From Mucilaginibacter agri (lineage in GTDB: Bacteria > Bacteroidota > Bacteroidia > Sphingobacteriales > Sphingobacteriaceae), in NCBI RefSeq assembly GCF_009928685.1, contig NZ_WWEO01000045.1, positions 124,001 to 188,000 on the forward strand: DNA of 64,000 nucleotides, read 5' to 3'. Of this stretch, positions 1-9,599 are shown in pieces. The stretch's first letter is position 1. Every line of letters starts with the position of its first letter. A model generated the notes under the pieces. The model saw nothing but the letters and a program-made list of their open reading frames with translations. It was not told where the DNA came from and ran no database searches. The position numbers and the translations under genes were made by a program.

Positions 1-3000
1 GTACCTACCGGTACCAACTACAGTACAGTATCTCGCGGTAATGGTGATTTTACTATTCCAAACGTTAAAGCTGGTGGCCCTTACACCGTAAAAATCAGCT
101 TTATCGGTTTTGCTTCACGCAGCTTTACAGATCTGAACGCGAGTTTAGGTACGCCAACTAAAGTAGAAGTAACTTTACTTGATGAAGGCAAAACGCTTGC
201 TGAAGTAAACGTTACCGGCGCAAAAAAAGGTAGCGTTATCAGCGCTGAAAGAAGAGGTCCTTCTACCAATATTTCTTCTCGCGAGATCCAAAGCTTACCA
301 ACTGTTACCAGAAGCGTACAAGACTTTGCGCGTTTAACTCCGCAAGCTGTTTCAATCAACAGCAACTCTGACGGTAGCGCATTGGGTATCCAATTTGCTG
401 GTCAAAGCAATAAATATAACCAGTTTACTGTTGACGGTGCCATGAGCAATGACGTTTTCGGTTTAGCTGGTAGCGGTACCAATGGTGGTCAAGCTGGTGC
501 TAACCCTATTCCAATCGAATCTATCCAGGAGTTACAGATCGTGCTTGCACCTTATGATGTTACTCAAGGTGGTTTCACTGGTGGTGGTATCAACGCGGTT
601 ACAAAAAGTGGTACTAATACATTACACGGTTCTGCTTATGGTTACTACCAAAATCAGGATTTCGTTGGTAAAAGCGTAAGCACTGATTTAAAATATCAGA
701 ACTTCAAAAACAAAACTTACGGCTTTAGCTTAGGTGGCCCGATTATCAAAAACAAATTATTTTTCTTTGGTAACTACGAGCGTATAGATAATACTACTCC
801 TTTAGCTAATGACCCTGCTGAAGCTGGTTCTGGTTCAAAATTCGATCCTGCTGTATTACAACAGTTACGTACTTTCGTTCAACAAAAGTATAACTTCGAT
901 ATTGGTGATAGCTATGGTACTATCAACAAAAACCAAGGTTCACACTATGCTTTCGGTCGTTTAGACTGGAACATCAACGACAAAAACAAGTTAACTGTAC
1001 GTCATAGCTATACTGACGGTGATAACTTTGTGATTAGCCGTAGCCCAACAACCATTAACTTCACCAGCAACGGTTACACTTTCAAAACTAAGAATAACTC
1101 AACTGTTGCCGAGTTAAACTCAAGCTTTGGAAATGGTTCATCAAACGTATTACGTTTAACTTATACCGCTACACGTGATAAACGAGCTACCTCAGATTTT
1201 CCTTTGGTATACATCCAGGATAATGGCTTGAACTACAACTTCGGTGGTGATGGTTCATCAGTAAGAAACAGCTTAAACCAAGATAGCTGGACTTTAACTG
1301 ATAACTATACTATCTACAAAAACAAGCACACCATTACTTTAGGTACTGATAACTTGTTGTACAAATCAAACAACGTATTTATCCAATACTACTACGGTTA
1401 CTATAACAAGTATACTTCAATAGCCCAGTTTGAATCTGGTACAGCAGCACCTGCTAACTACAGTGCTTACTACTCAAACGCTGGTGGTAATGATAATGCA
1501 AACCAGATCTTAAAGGCGGCTCAATTAGCTGTTTATGGTCAGGATGTTTGGAGCATAAGCGATAAATTTAAACTGACTTACGGTTTACGTATCGATATGC
1601 CTGTATTTATCAATAGCCCTGCTGAAAACACTGCATTCAATGCTACTGCTATTGCACAGCAATACGGTGTTAAAACTAACGAGGCGCCAAAATCAACTCC
1701 GTTATTTGCGCCAAGAGTTGGCTTTAACTGGGATGTTAACGGCGATGGTTCTACACAATTACGTGGTGGTGCTGGTATCTTTACCGGTCGCGTGCCTTTT
1801 GTGTGGATCTCTAACCAATACGGTGGTACTGGTGTAACAATCACCAAATTCTCATCAAGCGCTACTACTAATCCATCTACAGCTAACATCCATTTCAACT
1901 ACGATCCTAACGATCCACACTTAGGTGCTCAGTTAGGTGCCAGCAATGCTCCATCTGAGATTGACTTAACTGACAAAAACTTTAAGTTTACTCAAACAGT
2001 ACGTGGTAACATCGCTATCGATCAGAAATTACCTTTCTGGGGCTTGATCGGAACTTTAGAAGGTATTTATACCAAAAAGATCAACGATATCAACTATCAG
2101 AATCTTAACTTAACTGCTACTCCGGGTACTGTTACTTTGGGTAACACAACTCGTCCGTTCTACAACTTTACAAGAGCAAATAACAACTATACAGACGTTA
2201 TTTATATGACCAACACAAGCAAAGGTTATGCTTATAACTTAACTGCTCAAATCCAGAAACCAATCTCTAACGGCTGGGCTGGTAGCATTGCTTACACTTA
2301 CGGTCACTCAACTTCAGTTAACGACGGTACTAGCTCTACAGCTATCTCTAACTGGCGTTTCGCTTACAACACCAACGGTTTAAATAACCTTGATGTTAGC
2401 CGTTCTAACTACGATCCAGGATCACGTATAGTAGGTTACATTTCAAAACGTTTTGCTTACCTGCACAACAAAATGGCTACTACCGTTGGTTTAGTATATA
2501 TTGGTCAGTCTGGTCAAACTTTATCTTACCTGTATGCTAATAACATTACTGGTGATGATGTATCAAGCAAAAGCTCTTCTGCTAACTTAGTATACTTACC
2601 TACTACAGTTGCTCAGGCTCAATTTGCTCCGTTAAAAGTTGGTACCACTACTTTAACTGCAGATCAGCAGTTTGCAGATTACATGGCTTTTGTTGATCAA
2701 AATCCATACCTGAAAAAACACTTAGGTCAGAATGTTGAGCGTAACGGTGACAGAATGCCTTGGGAAAACCACGTTGACTTAAAAATTCAACAAGATTTCC
2801 GCGTGTACAAAACTCACACGTTATCAGTTACTTTCGATGCAATGAACATTGGTAACTTGTTAAACAAAGATTGGGGTAACTCTTACTATGCGGCAAACCA
2901 AAGCGTAAGCTTGTTTACTGTAGTAACTCAAACAGCTACTCCTACATTTAACTTCGACAAAACTAAATTCAACACTGTTGATGGTAAACTTAGACCATAC

Positions 3001-3060
3001 TTCTACAACGATTACTTATCTCGTTGGAGAGGTCAGCTAAGCGTACGTTACTCATTCTAA
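1..3060 (+). CDS. TonB-dependent receptor, Oar-like, 5' partial
   Basis: The frame is open from the first base, so the signal peptide and start lie upstream; 1,019 residues are visible. The first ~60 residues are the end of a carboxypeptidase-regulatory-like beta-sandwich (GDFTIPNVKAGGPYTVKI). A plug domain follows (DFARLTPQA, then QFTVDGAM), with the Oar-type signature GGFTGGGINAVTKSGTN near residues 188-204, and then a long Tyr/Asn-rich beta-barrel ending in the outer-membrane terminus RYSF. The family imports or senses large ligands across the outer membrane using TonB energy. No SusD partner follows; the next gene is convergent purM. The substrate cannot be read from sequence. Codon use is strongly biased (GGT, AAC, TTA), which suggests high expression. 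Confidence 0.93.
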   Translation, partial: VPTGTNYSTVSRGNGDFTIPNVKAGGPYTVKISFIGFASRSFTDLNASLGTPTKVEVTLLDEGKTLAEVNVTGAKKGSVISAERRGPSTNISSREIQSLPTVTRSVQDFARLTPQAVSINSNSDGSALGIQFAGQSNKYNQFTVDGAMSNDVFGLAGSGTNGGQAGANPIPIESIQELQIVLAPYDVTQGGFTGGGINAVTKSGTNTLHGSAYGYYQNQDFVGKSVSTDLKYQNFKNKTYGFSLGGPIIKNKLFFFGNYERIDNTTPLANDPAEAGSGSKFDPAVLQQLRTFVQQKYNFDIGDSYGTINKNQGSHYAFGRLDWNINDKNKLTVRHSYTDGDNFVISRSPTTINFTSNGYTFKTKNNSTVAELNSSFGNGSSNVLRLTYTATRDKRATSDFPLVYIQDNGLNYNFGGDGSSVRNSLNQDSWTLTDNYTIYKNKHTITLGTDNLLYKSNNVFIQYYYGYYNKYTSIAQFESGTAAPANYSAYYSNAGGNDNANQILKAAQLAVYGQDVWSISDKFKLTYGLRIDMPVFINSPAENTAFNATAIAQQYGVKTNEAPKSTPLFAPRVGFNWDVNGDGSTQLRGGAGIFTGRVPFVWISNQYGGTGVTITKFSSSATTNPSTANIHFNYDPNDPHLGAQLGASNAPSEIDLTDKNFKFTQTVRGNIAIDQKLPFWGLIGTLEGIYTKKINDINYQNLNLTATPGTVTLGNTTRPFYNFTRANNNYTDVIYMTNTSKGYAYNLTAQIQKPISNGWAGSIAYTYGHSTSVNDGTSSTAISNWRFAYNTNGLNNLDVSRSNYDPGSRIVGYISKRFAYLHNKMATTVGLVYIGQSGQTLSYLYANNITGDDVSSKSSSANLVYLPTTVAQAQFAPLKVGTTTLTADQQFADYMAFVDQNPYLKKHLGQNVERNGDRMPWENHVDLKIQQDFRVYKTHTLSVTFDAMNIGNLLNKDWGNSYYAANQSVSLFTVVTQTATPTFNFDKTKFNTVDGKLRPYFYNDYLSRWRGQLSVRYSF

Positions 3061-3083
3061 TATTTAGAAAAGTAATATATGGC

Positions 3084-3110
3084 AAAGGCCCCGATTTATC
3101 GGGGCCTTTG
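3084..3110 (+). terminator. Rho-independent terminator of the TonB receptor
   Basis: A perfect stem, AAAGGCCCCGA / TCGGGGCCTTT with a short TTA-type loop, lies 24 bp after the receptor stop codon. Confidence 0.8.
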
Positions 3111-3140
3111 CTGTTTAAGGGTAACTTGATAATTCACAAT

Positions 3141-3176
3141 AAAAGCCCCGGTTAATTTTTTAACCGGGGCTTTTAT
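3141..3176. terminator. Bidirectional terminator between the TonB receptor and purM
   Basis: The stem AAAAGCCCCGGTTAA / TTAACCGGGGCTTTT has T-rich tails on both strands. It sits 13 bp beyond the purM stop codon and can terminate the convergent transcripts. Confidence 0.8.
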
Positions 3177-3188
3177 TCTAAACCAGAG

Positions 3189-4370
3189 CTAATTATATAC
3201 AAACTCGCCAAACTCAGAGCGGATGGTTACCTGTTTTTGCTCGGCTGCTTCTACACGGCCAATGATCTGTGCGTCGATGTTAAAGCTTTTAGAGATATTA
3301 ATGATGTCTTCAGCAATTTCCTGCGGAACATACAACTCCATACGGTGGCCCATGTTAAACACCTTGTACATCTCTTGCCAGCTGGTACCAGATTCGCTTT
3401 GGATCAGCTTAAACAATGGAGGAACGTCGAACATGTTATCTTTAATAATGTGTACGTCGTTTACAAAGTGTAATACTTTGGTTTGTGCACCACCACTGCA
3501 ATGTACCATTCCATCAATTTGCGAACGATATTTATCAAGTATAGCTTTAATAACGGGCGCATAGGTGCGGGTAGGAGATAACACCAGTTTACCGGCATCT
3601 ACGGTTTCTCCGTTGCCTATGTCGATTTTATCGGTTAAGTTTTTACTTCCCGAAAACACCAATGAGTAAGGAACGGCTGGATCATAACTTTCCGGGAATT
3701 GTTCAGCCAGTTTTTTATTGAAAACATCATGGCGGGCGGAGGTTAATCCATTTGAACCCATGCCGCCGTTGTATTCGTTTTCGTAAGTTGCCTTGCCATA
3801 AGAAGCTAAACCGACAACTACATTACCAGCTTTAATGCGATCATTGCTGATAACATCACTGCGCTTCATGCGGCAGGTTACGGTACTATCTACTATAATA
3901 GTACGCACTAAATCACCAACATCGGCAGTTTCACCACCGGTTGAGTAAATGCCAATACCTGCTTCGCGGAGCTCAGCCAATATTTCTTCGGTGCCATTAA
4001 TAATGGCGGCAATAACATCGCCCGGGATCAGGTTCTTATTGCGGCCAATGGTTGATGATAACAGGATATTATCTACAGCGCCTACACAGAGTAAGTCATC
4101 AACATTCATAATAATAGCATCCTGAGCAATGCCGCGCCATACGGAGATATCGCCCGTTTGCTTCCAGTATAAATAAGCCAATGACGATTTAGTACCCGCG
4201 CCGTCGGCATGCATAATATTGCACCAATCGGCTTCGCCACCCAATACATCCGGAATTATTTTACAAAAAGCTTGAGGGAATATGCCTTTATCAATGTTTT
4301 TAATGGCGTTGTGTACATCATCTTTGGAGGCCGACACGCCCCGCTGGTCATACCTTTGCGAAGAAATCAT
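3189..4370 (-). CDS. purM: Phosphoribosylformylglycinamidine cyclo-ligase (AIR synthase, PurM-like)
   Basis: A 393-residue cytosolic enzyme that closes the imidazole ring of aminoimidazole ribonucleotide in purine synthesis, using ATP. Family features include the N-terminal YDQRGVSASKDDVHNAI, the HADGAGTKS loop near residue 60, the DDLLCVGA segment and STGGETADVGD near residue 145. The start is the ATG at 4370; a longer frame from a TTG at 4391 would add seven residues and run through a TATATTTG promoter element. The element ends 4 nt before this ATG and no Shine-Dalgarno is visible, so the mRNA may be leaderless. The gene stands alone, divergent from the ClC channel gene, with no other pur genes nearby. 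At ~390 aa it is longer than E. coli PurM (~345) and matches the longer Bacteroidota form as I know it. Confidence 0.9.
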   Translation of the reverse strand: MISSQRYDQRGVSASKDDVHNAIKNIDKGIFPQAFCKIIPDVLGGEADWCNIMHADGAGTKSSLAYLYWKQTGDISVWRGIAQDAIIMNVDDLLCVGAVDNILLSSTIGRNKNLIPGDVIAAIINGTEEILAELREAGIGIYSTGGETADVGDLVRTIIVDSTVTCRMKRSDVISNDRIKAGNVVVGLASYGKATYENEYNGGMGSNGLTSARHDVFNKKLAEQFPESYDPAVPYSLVFSGSKNLTDKIDIGNGETVDAGKLVLSPTRTYAPVIKAILDKYRSQIDGMVHCSGGAQTKVLHFVNDVHIIKDNMFDVPPLFKLIQSESGTSWQEMYKVFNMGHRMELYVPQEIAEDIINISKSFNIDAQIIGRVEAAEQKQVTIRSEFGEFVYN

Positions 4371-4373
4371 GGG

Positions 4374-4408
4374 CAAATATAAGCATCCCAATAGTTTTAA
4401 GCAGCAAA
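4374..4408 (-). promoter_or_regulatory. Predicted Bacteroidota-type promoter of purM
   Basis: On the minus strand TTTG (4408-4405) is followed after 23 nt by TATATTTG (4381-4374), matching the -33 TTTG / -7 TAnnTTTG consensus. The -7 element ends 4 nt before the A of the purM ATG. Confidence 0.55.
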
Positions 4409-4442
4409 TTCATTAAATTGCCGGCCTTCGCATCTTATTCTC

Positions 4443-6233
4443 ATGATAAAGACACTTCTTCACTATATTAATGTTAACCGCTGGCGTTTGGTAAGATTAG
4501 GAAAAAATAACTTTCTGATCTATTGCAGTGTTTTTGTTGGCTTAATTGCCGGTCTCGGAGCCGTGTTGTTAAAATACCTGGTGCATTTTATGGAAGACCT
4601 GAGTCGCAGAATCTCGCTGCACTTACCGTTCCATTTTATCTATATCTTTTTACCGGCACTGGGTATACTACTTACGGTAGCCTACCAACATTTAATTAAT
4701 CGCGATCAGATTCAAAAGGGGATAGGTACACTTATTTATATTATAAAGCGTAAAAAAGCTAACGTTAAGTTCAATAATGTTTACTCACATTTAATTACCA
4801 GTTCGCTTACTGTTGGCTTTGGTGGTTCATCGGGGTTGGAGGCACCAATTGTGTCTACCGGGGCGGCTATTGGCTCAAACACCGGTCGTTTTTTTAAATT
4901 GAGTTCTTATCATAAAACAGTATTAATGGCGGCTGGTGCATCGGCAGGTATCGCAGCTGTATTTAACAGCCCAATAGCAGGCGTACTGTTCTCGTTAGAA
5001 ATTTTACTGGGCGAGATGAGTATATCCACGTTTATTCCGCTGCTTATAGCATCTGCTACCGGGGTGGTTGTAGCTAAGGCATTGTATTCGCGCCAACTGT
5101 TTCATTTGGTTACCGAAGGTTGGGTAATGGCTGCACTACCGTTCTACATTTTACTAGGGTTGTTAAGCGGATGGGTTGCCATCTATATATCAAAAACAGC
5201 GGAAAAGCTAGAAAAAGGAATTTTTAAAAAGCAAAACCGTTATGTGCGAGCAGTACTGGGCGGATTAATATTAGGAATCATTATTTTGATATTTCCACCA
5301 ATGCTTGGTGAGGGCTATCATTATTTGCAGGAGTGTTTAAACGGAAATATTGGCGTGTTGAAAGAAGAGTCGCTATTTGCACCGCTTTTAGAACATCCTT
5401 GGGTAATGGCCGGGTTTATTGCCGCATTAGTGTTTATGAAGATTATTGCTGCAGGTATTACTTTGGGCTCTGGTGGTAACGGTGGTACATTCGCGCCAAC
5501 AATGTTTACCGGTGCATTTTTGGGCTTGTTTGTGGCCTATGTGGTTAATCAAACAGGCCTTGTACATTTAAATACGAGCAACTTTATTGCTGTAGGTATG
5601 GCCGGTGCACTAAGCGGGGTTTTACATGCCCCATTGACCGCTATATTTCTCATCGCGGAAATCACCGGAGGTTATGTATTGTTTATTCCGTTGATGATCG
5701 TTTCGGCTATTGCCTATATTATATCGAGGCTGTCTAACCCGCACAACATGTACTGGCACGATCTGATCCACGAAAAGCATGTATATCCGGGACAGGATGA
5801 CCAGATGCTAAACTCCATACAGTTGAATAAGGTAATTAATCGGAATTTTGTTCCGCTTGATAAGAATCAACCCGTATCCGAACTCTATAAATTGCTGGCA
5901 AGTACCAACGAAAATGTTTTTGCAGTATTAGATGCAGATCAGCAGTTAAAGGGTGTGCTTTGGCTCGACGAAATGCGTAAGGTATTATACGACCCTGCAT
6001 TACCTGCAGATGCCACCATAGGTGATGTAATGGCGATACCTCCGGCAATTATTGACTACGAGCAATCCGCCCAAGATGTGATGCAACTTTTTGATACCAT
6101 AGACGCCTGGCGCTTGCCGGTAACGCATAACAATAAATTCATCGGCTTTATATCTAAATCGGCACTGCTGAACCAGTATCGAGATGCGATGGTAAAACAG
6201 CATAAGCAGGCTGATTTGTTTAATCAAGCATAA
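4443..6233 (+). CDS. ClC-family chloride channel/antiporter with C-terminal CBS pair
   Basis: A 596-residue inner-membrane protein with about ten hydrophobic helices over residues 25-435 and a cytosolic CBS-domain pair over about 460-590. Anion-path motifs are visible: GLEAP (131-135) corresponds to the GREGP motif of E. coli ClC and keeps the gating glutamate (Glu133), and GGTFAP corresponds to GIFAP. The gating glutamate makes proton-coupled exchange possible but does not distinguish exchanger from channel. CBS domains in this family commonly bind adenine nucleotides and modulate gating. The gene is divergent from purM (72 bp apart) and convergent with glnN across a shared terminator. No partner genes are evident. 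Confidence 0.92.
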   Translation: MIKTLLHYINVNRWRLVRLGKNNFLIYCSVFVGLIAGLGAVLLKYLVHFMEDLSRRISLHLPFHFIYIFLPALGILLTVAYQHLINRDQIQKGIGTLIYIIKRKKANVKFNNVYSHLITSSLTVGFGGSSGLEAPIVSTGAAIGSNTGRFFKLSSYHKTVLMAAGASAGIAAVFNSPIAGVLFSLEILLGEMSISTFIPLLIASATGVVVAKALYSRQLFHLVTEGWVMAALPFYILLGLLSGWVAIYISKTAEKLEKGIFKKQNRYVRAVLGGLILGIIILIFPPMLGEGYHYLQECLNGNIGVLKEESLFAPLLEHPWVMAGFIAALVFMKIIAAGITLGSGGNGGTFAPTMFTGAFLGLFVAYVVNQTGLVHLNTSNFIAVGMAGALSGVLHAPLTAIFLIAEITGGYVLFIPLMIVSAIAYIISRLSNPHNMYWHDLIHEKHVYPGQDDQMLNSIQLNKVINRNFVPLDKNQPVSELYKLLASTNENVFAVLDADQQLKGVLWLDEMRKVLYDPALPADATIGDVMAIPPAIIDYEQSAQDVMQLFDTIDAWRLPVTHNNKFIGFISKSALLNQYRDAMVKQHKQADLFNQA

Positions 6234-6235
6234 AT

Positions 6236-6273
6236 AAAAAGAAAGAGGCTCAGTTTGAGCCTCTTTCTTTTTA
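6236..6273. terminator. Bidirectional terminator between the ClC gene and glnN
   Basis: The stem AAAGAAAGAGGCTCA / GAGCCTCTTTCTTT is flanked by A and T runs and starts 3 bp after the ClC stop codon. Confidence 0.85.
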
Positions 6274-6281
6274 TAAATCAA

Positions 6282-8453
6282 TTATTTGATAAATAGCAAT
6301 TCTCTGAATTTTGGTAACGGCCAAAGGCTATCGTCAACCAGTTGCTCCAACTTATCTACATGGTAGCGAATTGGTTGGAAGAATGTTTTTACCTTTTCGT
6401 CATAAGCAATAGACTTTTCACGAACATCGTCGATAGCATTAGCTTTCTTACGTTCGTCTACCATCTTATCAACATTGGTTTTAATGAAGTTTATATGCTC
6501 TGCCAATTTGGTGATGATATCTAATTGTGCGGCATAAGTATCAGGTTTTAAACCGATATCTTTAAGGCCCCTTACGCTCTCAACCAATTTGCTTTGGTAA
6601 GTAATGGCAGCAGGAATAATTACGTTGTTAACCAACTCGCCCATAACACGTGCCTCTATCTGAAGTTTCTTGTAGAATTCTTCTAACAAAATATCATGAC
6701 GGGCGTGTGCTTCGCGACGGCTGAATACGCGGGTATCTTCAAACAGCTTTTCGGTTTTTTCGGTAATTAAAACGTCTAATGCTCTTGGAGTAGTTTTAAC
6801 GTTTGAAAGACCTCTGGTTTCTGCTTCTTTTTCCCATTCTTCACTATAGCCATTGCCTTCAAAACGAATGGCTTTCGATTCTTTGATGTAACGTTTGATA
6901 ACCGTAAGCAAGGCAAGGTCTTTTTTCTCGCCTTTTTTAATCAGTTTATCAACTTCAAGCTTGAACTTTCTTAACTGATCTGCAACGATCACGTTCAGAA
7001 TGGTCATTGGATTGGCCGAATTTGCTGATGAACCTACAGCACGCAGCTCAAATTTATTACCGGTAAAAGCAAAAGGAGAGGTACGGTTGCGGTCGGTATT
7101 GTCTTTCAATATCTGCGGAATCTTCGGGATGCCTTGCCATAGTAAAGCTTCTTCCTTCAATTTTTTGCTGATACGAGAGGTTTCGATCTCATCCAATACA
7201 TCATTTAACTGGCTGCCCAGGAAAATAGATATAATGGCAGGAGGGGCCTCATTAGCGCCCAGGCGGTGATCGTTATTTACGGTAGCAATAGATGCCCTCA
7301 AAAGGTCAGCATGCTCGGCAACCGCTTTAATGGTGTTCACAAAGAAGGTTAAGAACATCAGGTTGTTCTTAGGTGTTTTGCCAGGCGATAACAGGTTTTT
7401 ACCGGTATTGGTAATCATTGACCAGTTATTGTGTTTACCCGAGCCGTTTACGCCTGCGTATGGTTTCTCGTGCAATAACACTTTAAAGTTATGGCGTTTG
7501 GCAACCTTGTCCATCAAATCCATTAATAAGGAGTTATGGTCGATAGCCAGGTTTATCTCTTCGTAAATTGGGGCGCACTCAAACTGCGATGGTGCAACCT
7601 CGTTATGGCGGGTTTTTAACGGAATACCTAGTAATAAGGCTTCGGTCTCAAAATCCTGCATAAAAGCGTAAACACGCTCTGGGATTGAACCGAAATAATG
7701 ATCTTCCAGTTGCTGGTTTTTGGCAGACATGTGGCCAAACAGCGTACGACCGGTTAAGTACATATCCGGGCGTGCATTATATAAGGCAAGGTCTACCAGG
7801 AAATACTCCTGTTCGATACCTAAAGAAGCATTAACTTTCTCAATGCCTTTATCAAAATAGTGGCAAACATCAACAGCTGCTTTATCAAGCGCGCTTAGTG
7901 CCTTTAACAAGGGTACTTTATAATCCAGCGCTTCGCCGGTATAGGATACAAATACAGTAGGGATACACAAGGTGCGGCCCATAATGAAGGCAGGCGATGA
8001 TGGGTCCCAGGCGGTATAACCACGGGCTTCGAATGTATTACGGATGCCGCCATTAGGGAAGCTAGATGCATCTGGCTCTTGTTGTGCAAGGGCATCGCCG
8101 CTAAACTTTTCTATAGCCCCGTCTGATGTCGGCTCAAAAAAAGCATCGTGTTTTTCGGCAGTTGTTCCGGTTAAAGGTTGAAACCAATGGGTATAATGGG
8201 TAGCACCTTTGCTCATTGCCCATGCTTTCATAGCCGATGCAGTTTGCTCAGCCGTATCGCGGGCAATAGGTTCGCCGTGGTCAATCGAATTTACGATACT
8301 ATCGTATGCTTCTTTCGACAAATATTCCCTCATCTTCTTTTTATCGAAAACGTTGGCAGCAAAATAATCGGAAATTTTAGCACTTGGGGTTTTTACCTCT
8401 GGAATAGTGCGGGTTAACACTGCTTCTAACGCTTTAAATCGAATGTTTGACAT
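6282..8453 (-). CDS. glnN: Glutamine synthetase type III (GlnN)
   Basis: A 723-residue cytosolic enzyme making glutamine from glutamate, ammonia and ATP. The length matches type III synthetases (~700-730 aa) rather than type I (~470). Motifs include EVAPSQFECAP, AIDHNSLLMDLMD, and NGSGKHNNWSM near residue 335, with a long C-terminal region typical of the type III family. The gene is monocistronic. The 242 bp upstream of the start are very AT-rich and shared with the divergent tonB gene. I saw no clear sigma-54 -24/-12 site there, although an NtrC-family regulator lies 1.1 kb away. No PII or ammonium transporter gene is adjacent. Confidence 0.95.
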   Translation of the reverse strand: MSNIRFKALEAVLTRTIPEVKTPSAKISDYFAANVFDKKKMREYLSKEAYDSIVNSIDHGEPIARDTAEQTASAMKAWAMSKGATHYTHWFQPLTGTTAEKHDAFFEPTSDGAIEKFSGDALAQQEPDASSFPNGGIRNTFEARGYTAWDPSSPAFIMGRTLCIPTVFVSYTGEALDYKVPLLKALSALDKAAVDVCHYFDKGIEKVNASLGIEQEYFLVDLALYNARPDMYLTGRTLFGHMSAKNQQLEDHYFGSIPERVYAFMQDFETEALLLGIPLKTRHNEVAPSQFECAPIYEEINLAIDHNSLLMDLMDKVAKRHNFKVLLHEKPYAGVNGSGKHNNWSMITNTGKNLLSPGKTPKNNLMFLTFFVNTIKAVAEHADLLRASIATVNNDHRLGANEAPPAIISIFLGSQLNDVLDEIETSRISKKLKEEALLWQGIPKIPQILKDNTDRNRTSPFAFTGNKFELRAVGSSANSANPMTILNVIVADQLRKFKLEVDKLIKKGEKKDLALLTVIKRYIKESKAIRFEGNGYSEEWEKEAETRGLSNVKTTPRALDVLITEKTEKLFEDTRVFSRREAHARHDILLEEFYKKLQIEARVMGELVNNVIIPAAITYQSKLVESVRGLKDIGLKPDTYAAQLDIITKLAEHINFIKTNVDKMVDERKKANAIDDVREKSIAYDEKVKTFFQPIRYHVDKLEQLVDDSLWPLPKFRELLFIK

Positions 8454-8695
8454 TTTAGGAAAGGATTATTGACAATTAATTCATCAAAAATAAAAATCGA
8501 ATTATAAAAACGGGTAAGTATTTGATATTTATTCAATAAAGTTTCAGAAAATTAGAAAATTATAAGTGAAATAATATATGTTTTAGCAATATGATATAAA
8601 TGCAATTTTGGGCTAAAAAAAAGTAAAAACTTTATGGCTTGATAAAATATTATAATGTTTAAACACGTTATATATAAAATTTAATTTCAATCACC

Positions 8696-9526
8696 ATGCT
8701 TATCCCAAAATTTGATTTGTACAAGTCTGAGTGGCTCGAACTTGTATTTGAGAAACGTAACAAGTCTTACGGTGCTTATGAATTAAGGCAACACTACTCG
8801 CAATATATGGTGCGGGCCTTATCGTACACCCTTTTTGGATTTGTTGCTATTGCTATTACTTTAAGTATTGTTGCACGTACTAAGCAGGTCGAACTAATTC
8901 GTGATAAGGAGATTACGATTGATCTCACGAAGGTGGTTATGCCTCCGCCTCCTAAACAGCAGGATAAAGCGCTGCCTCCACCTCCGGCTAAACCAATAAC
9001 GGCTAAACCGTTAGCGCCAACTCAATCGGCGCCTAACGTAGTAATACCAACCCGCATCACGCCGGAGGAGGTAAATACAAATCCGCCAACAATAGCCGAT
9101 CTTCAAAAATCTATCTCTGGTTCTGAAGTATCTAAAGGTACGGGAGCGCCTGCTGTACAACCAATTACAAATGGGGGCGGTGCAGGAAACGGTACTGCCG
9201 ACAAAGGAGATGATAACGGTGGCGTACTGCTTACAGCAGATGTGGCACCTGAACCAAATGGTGGTATGGCTGGTTGGGCTAAGTTTTTACAACGCAGCCT
9301 TCGCTATCCAGATACTGAAGCTCAGGGCCGCGTTTTTGTAAGTTTCGTTGTAGAACGCGATGGTAGTTTAACTGATATTAAAATAGTTAAAGGCGTTAGT
9401 CCCGAACTGGATGCCGAAGCCTTGCGAGTATTGCGTATGGCTCCGAAGTGGAAACCTGGTTTGCAGGGCGGGCGTGCTGTACGTGTTCAGTATAATATCC
9501 CGATTGTATTCCAACTGAACAATTAA
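8696..9526 (+). CDS. Energy transducer TonB
   Basis: A 276-residue inner-membrane and periplasmic protein. The short cytosolic N-terminus (EKRNKSYGAYELR) is typical of Bacteroidota TonB. One transmembrane helix covers ~41-60, a proline-rich periplasmic linker (PPPPKQQDK, PPPPAKP) covers ~78-110, a Gly/Asn-rich stretch lies near 155-180, and the C-terminal TonB domain covers ~195-276 (GRVFVSFVVERDGSLTDIKI, then AEALRVLRMAPKWKPGLQGG). It passes proton-motive energy to outer-membrane receptors such as those at 1 and 48271. ExbB and ExbD are not adjacent. The ATG at 8696 follows an AT-rich leader without a Shine-Dalgarno. Confidence 0.93.
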   Translation: MLIPKFDLYKSEWLELVFEKRNKSYGAYELRQHYSQYMVRALSYTLFGFVAIAITLSIVARTKQVELIRDKEITIDLTKVVMPPPPKQQDKALPPPPAKPITAKPLAPTQSAPNVVIPTRITPEEVNTNPPTIADLQKSISGSEVSKGTGAPAVQPITNGGGAGNGTADKGDDNGGVLLTADVAPEPNGGMAGWAKFLQRSLRYPDTEAQGRVFVSFVVERDGSLTDIKIVKGVSPELDAEALRVLRMAPKWKPGLQGGRAVRVQYNIPIVFQLNN

Positions 9527-9545
9527 TAAAGTTATTCTTATATAG

Positions 9546-9585
9546 CAAGAAAGGGTTAACAGTGATGTTAACCCTTTCTTGTTTG
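9546..9585. terminator. Bidirectional terminator between tonB and the response regulator
   Basis: The stem CAAGAAAGGGTTAAC / GTTAACCCTTTCTTG with an AGTGAT loop and a following T run separates two convergent genes. Confidence 0.85.
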
Positions 9586-9599
9586 ATCAAAGACTGGAA

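Noticed and set aside
8454..8695. Possible sigma-54 promoter between glnN and tonB
   Set aside because: No TGGCAC-N5-TTGC arrangement on either strand; the region is only AT-rich.
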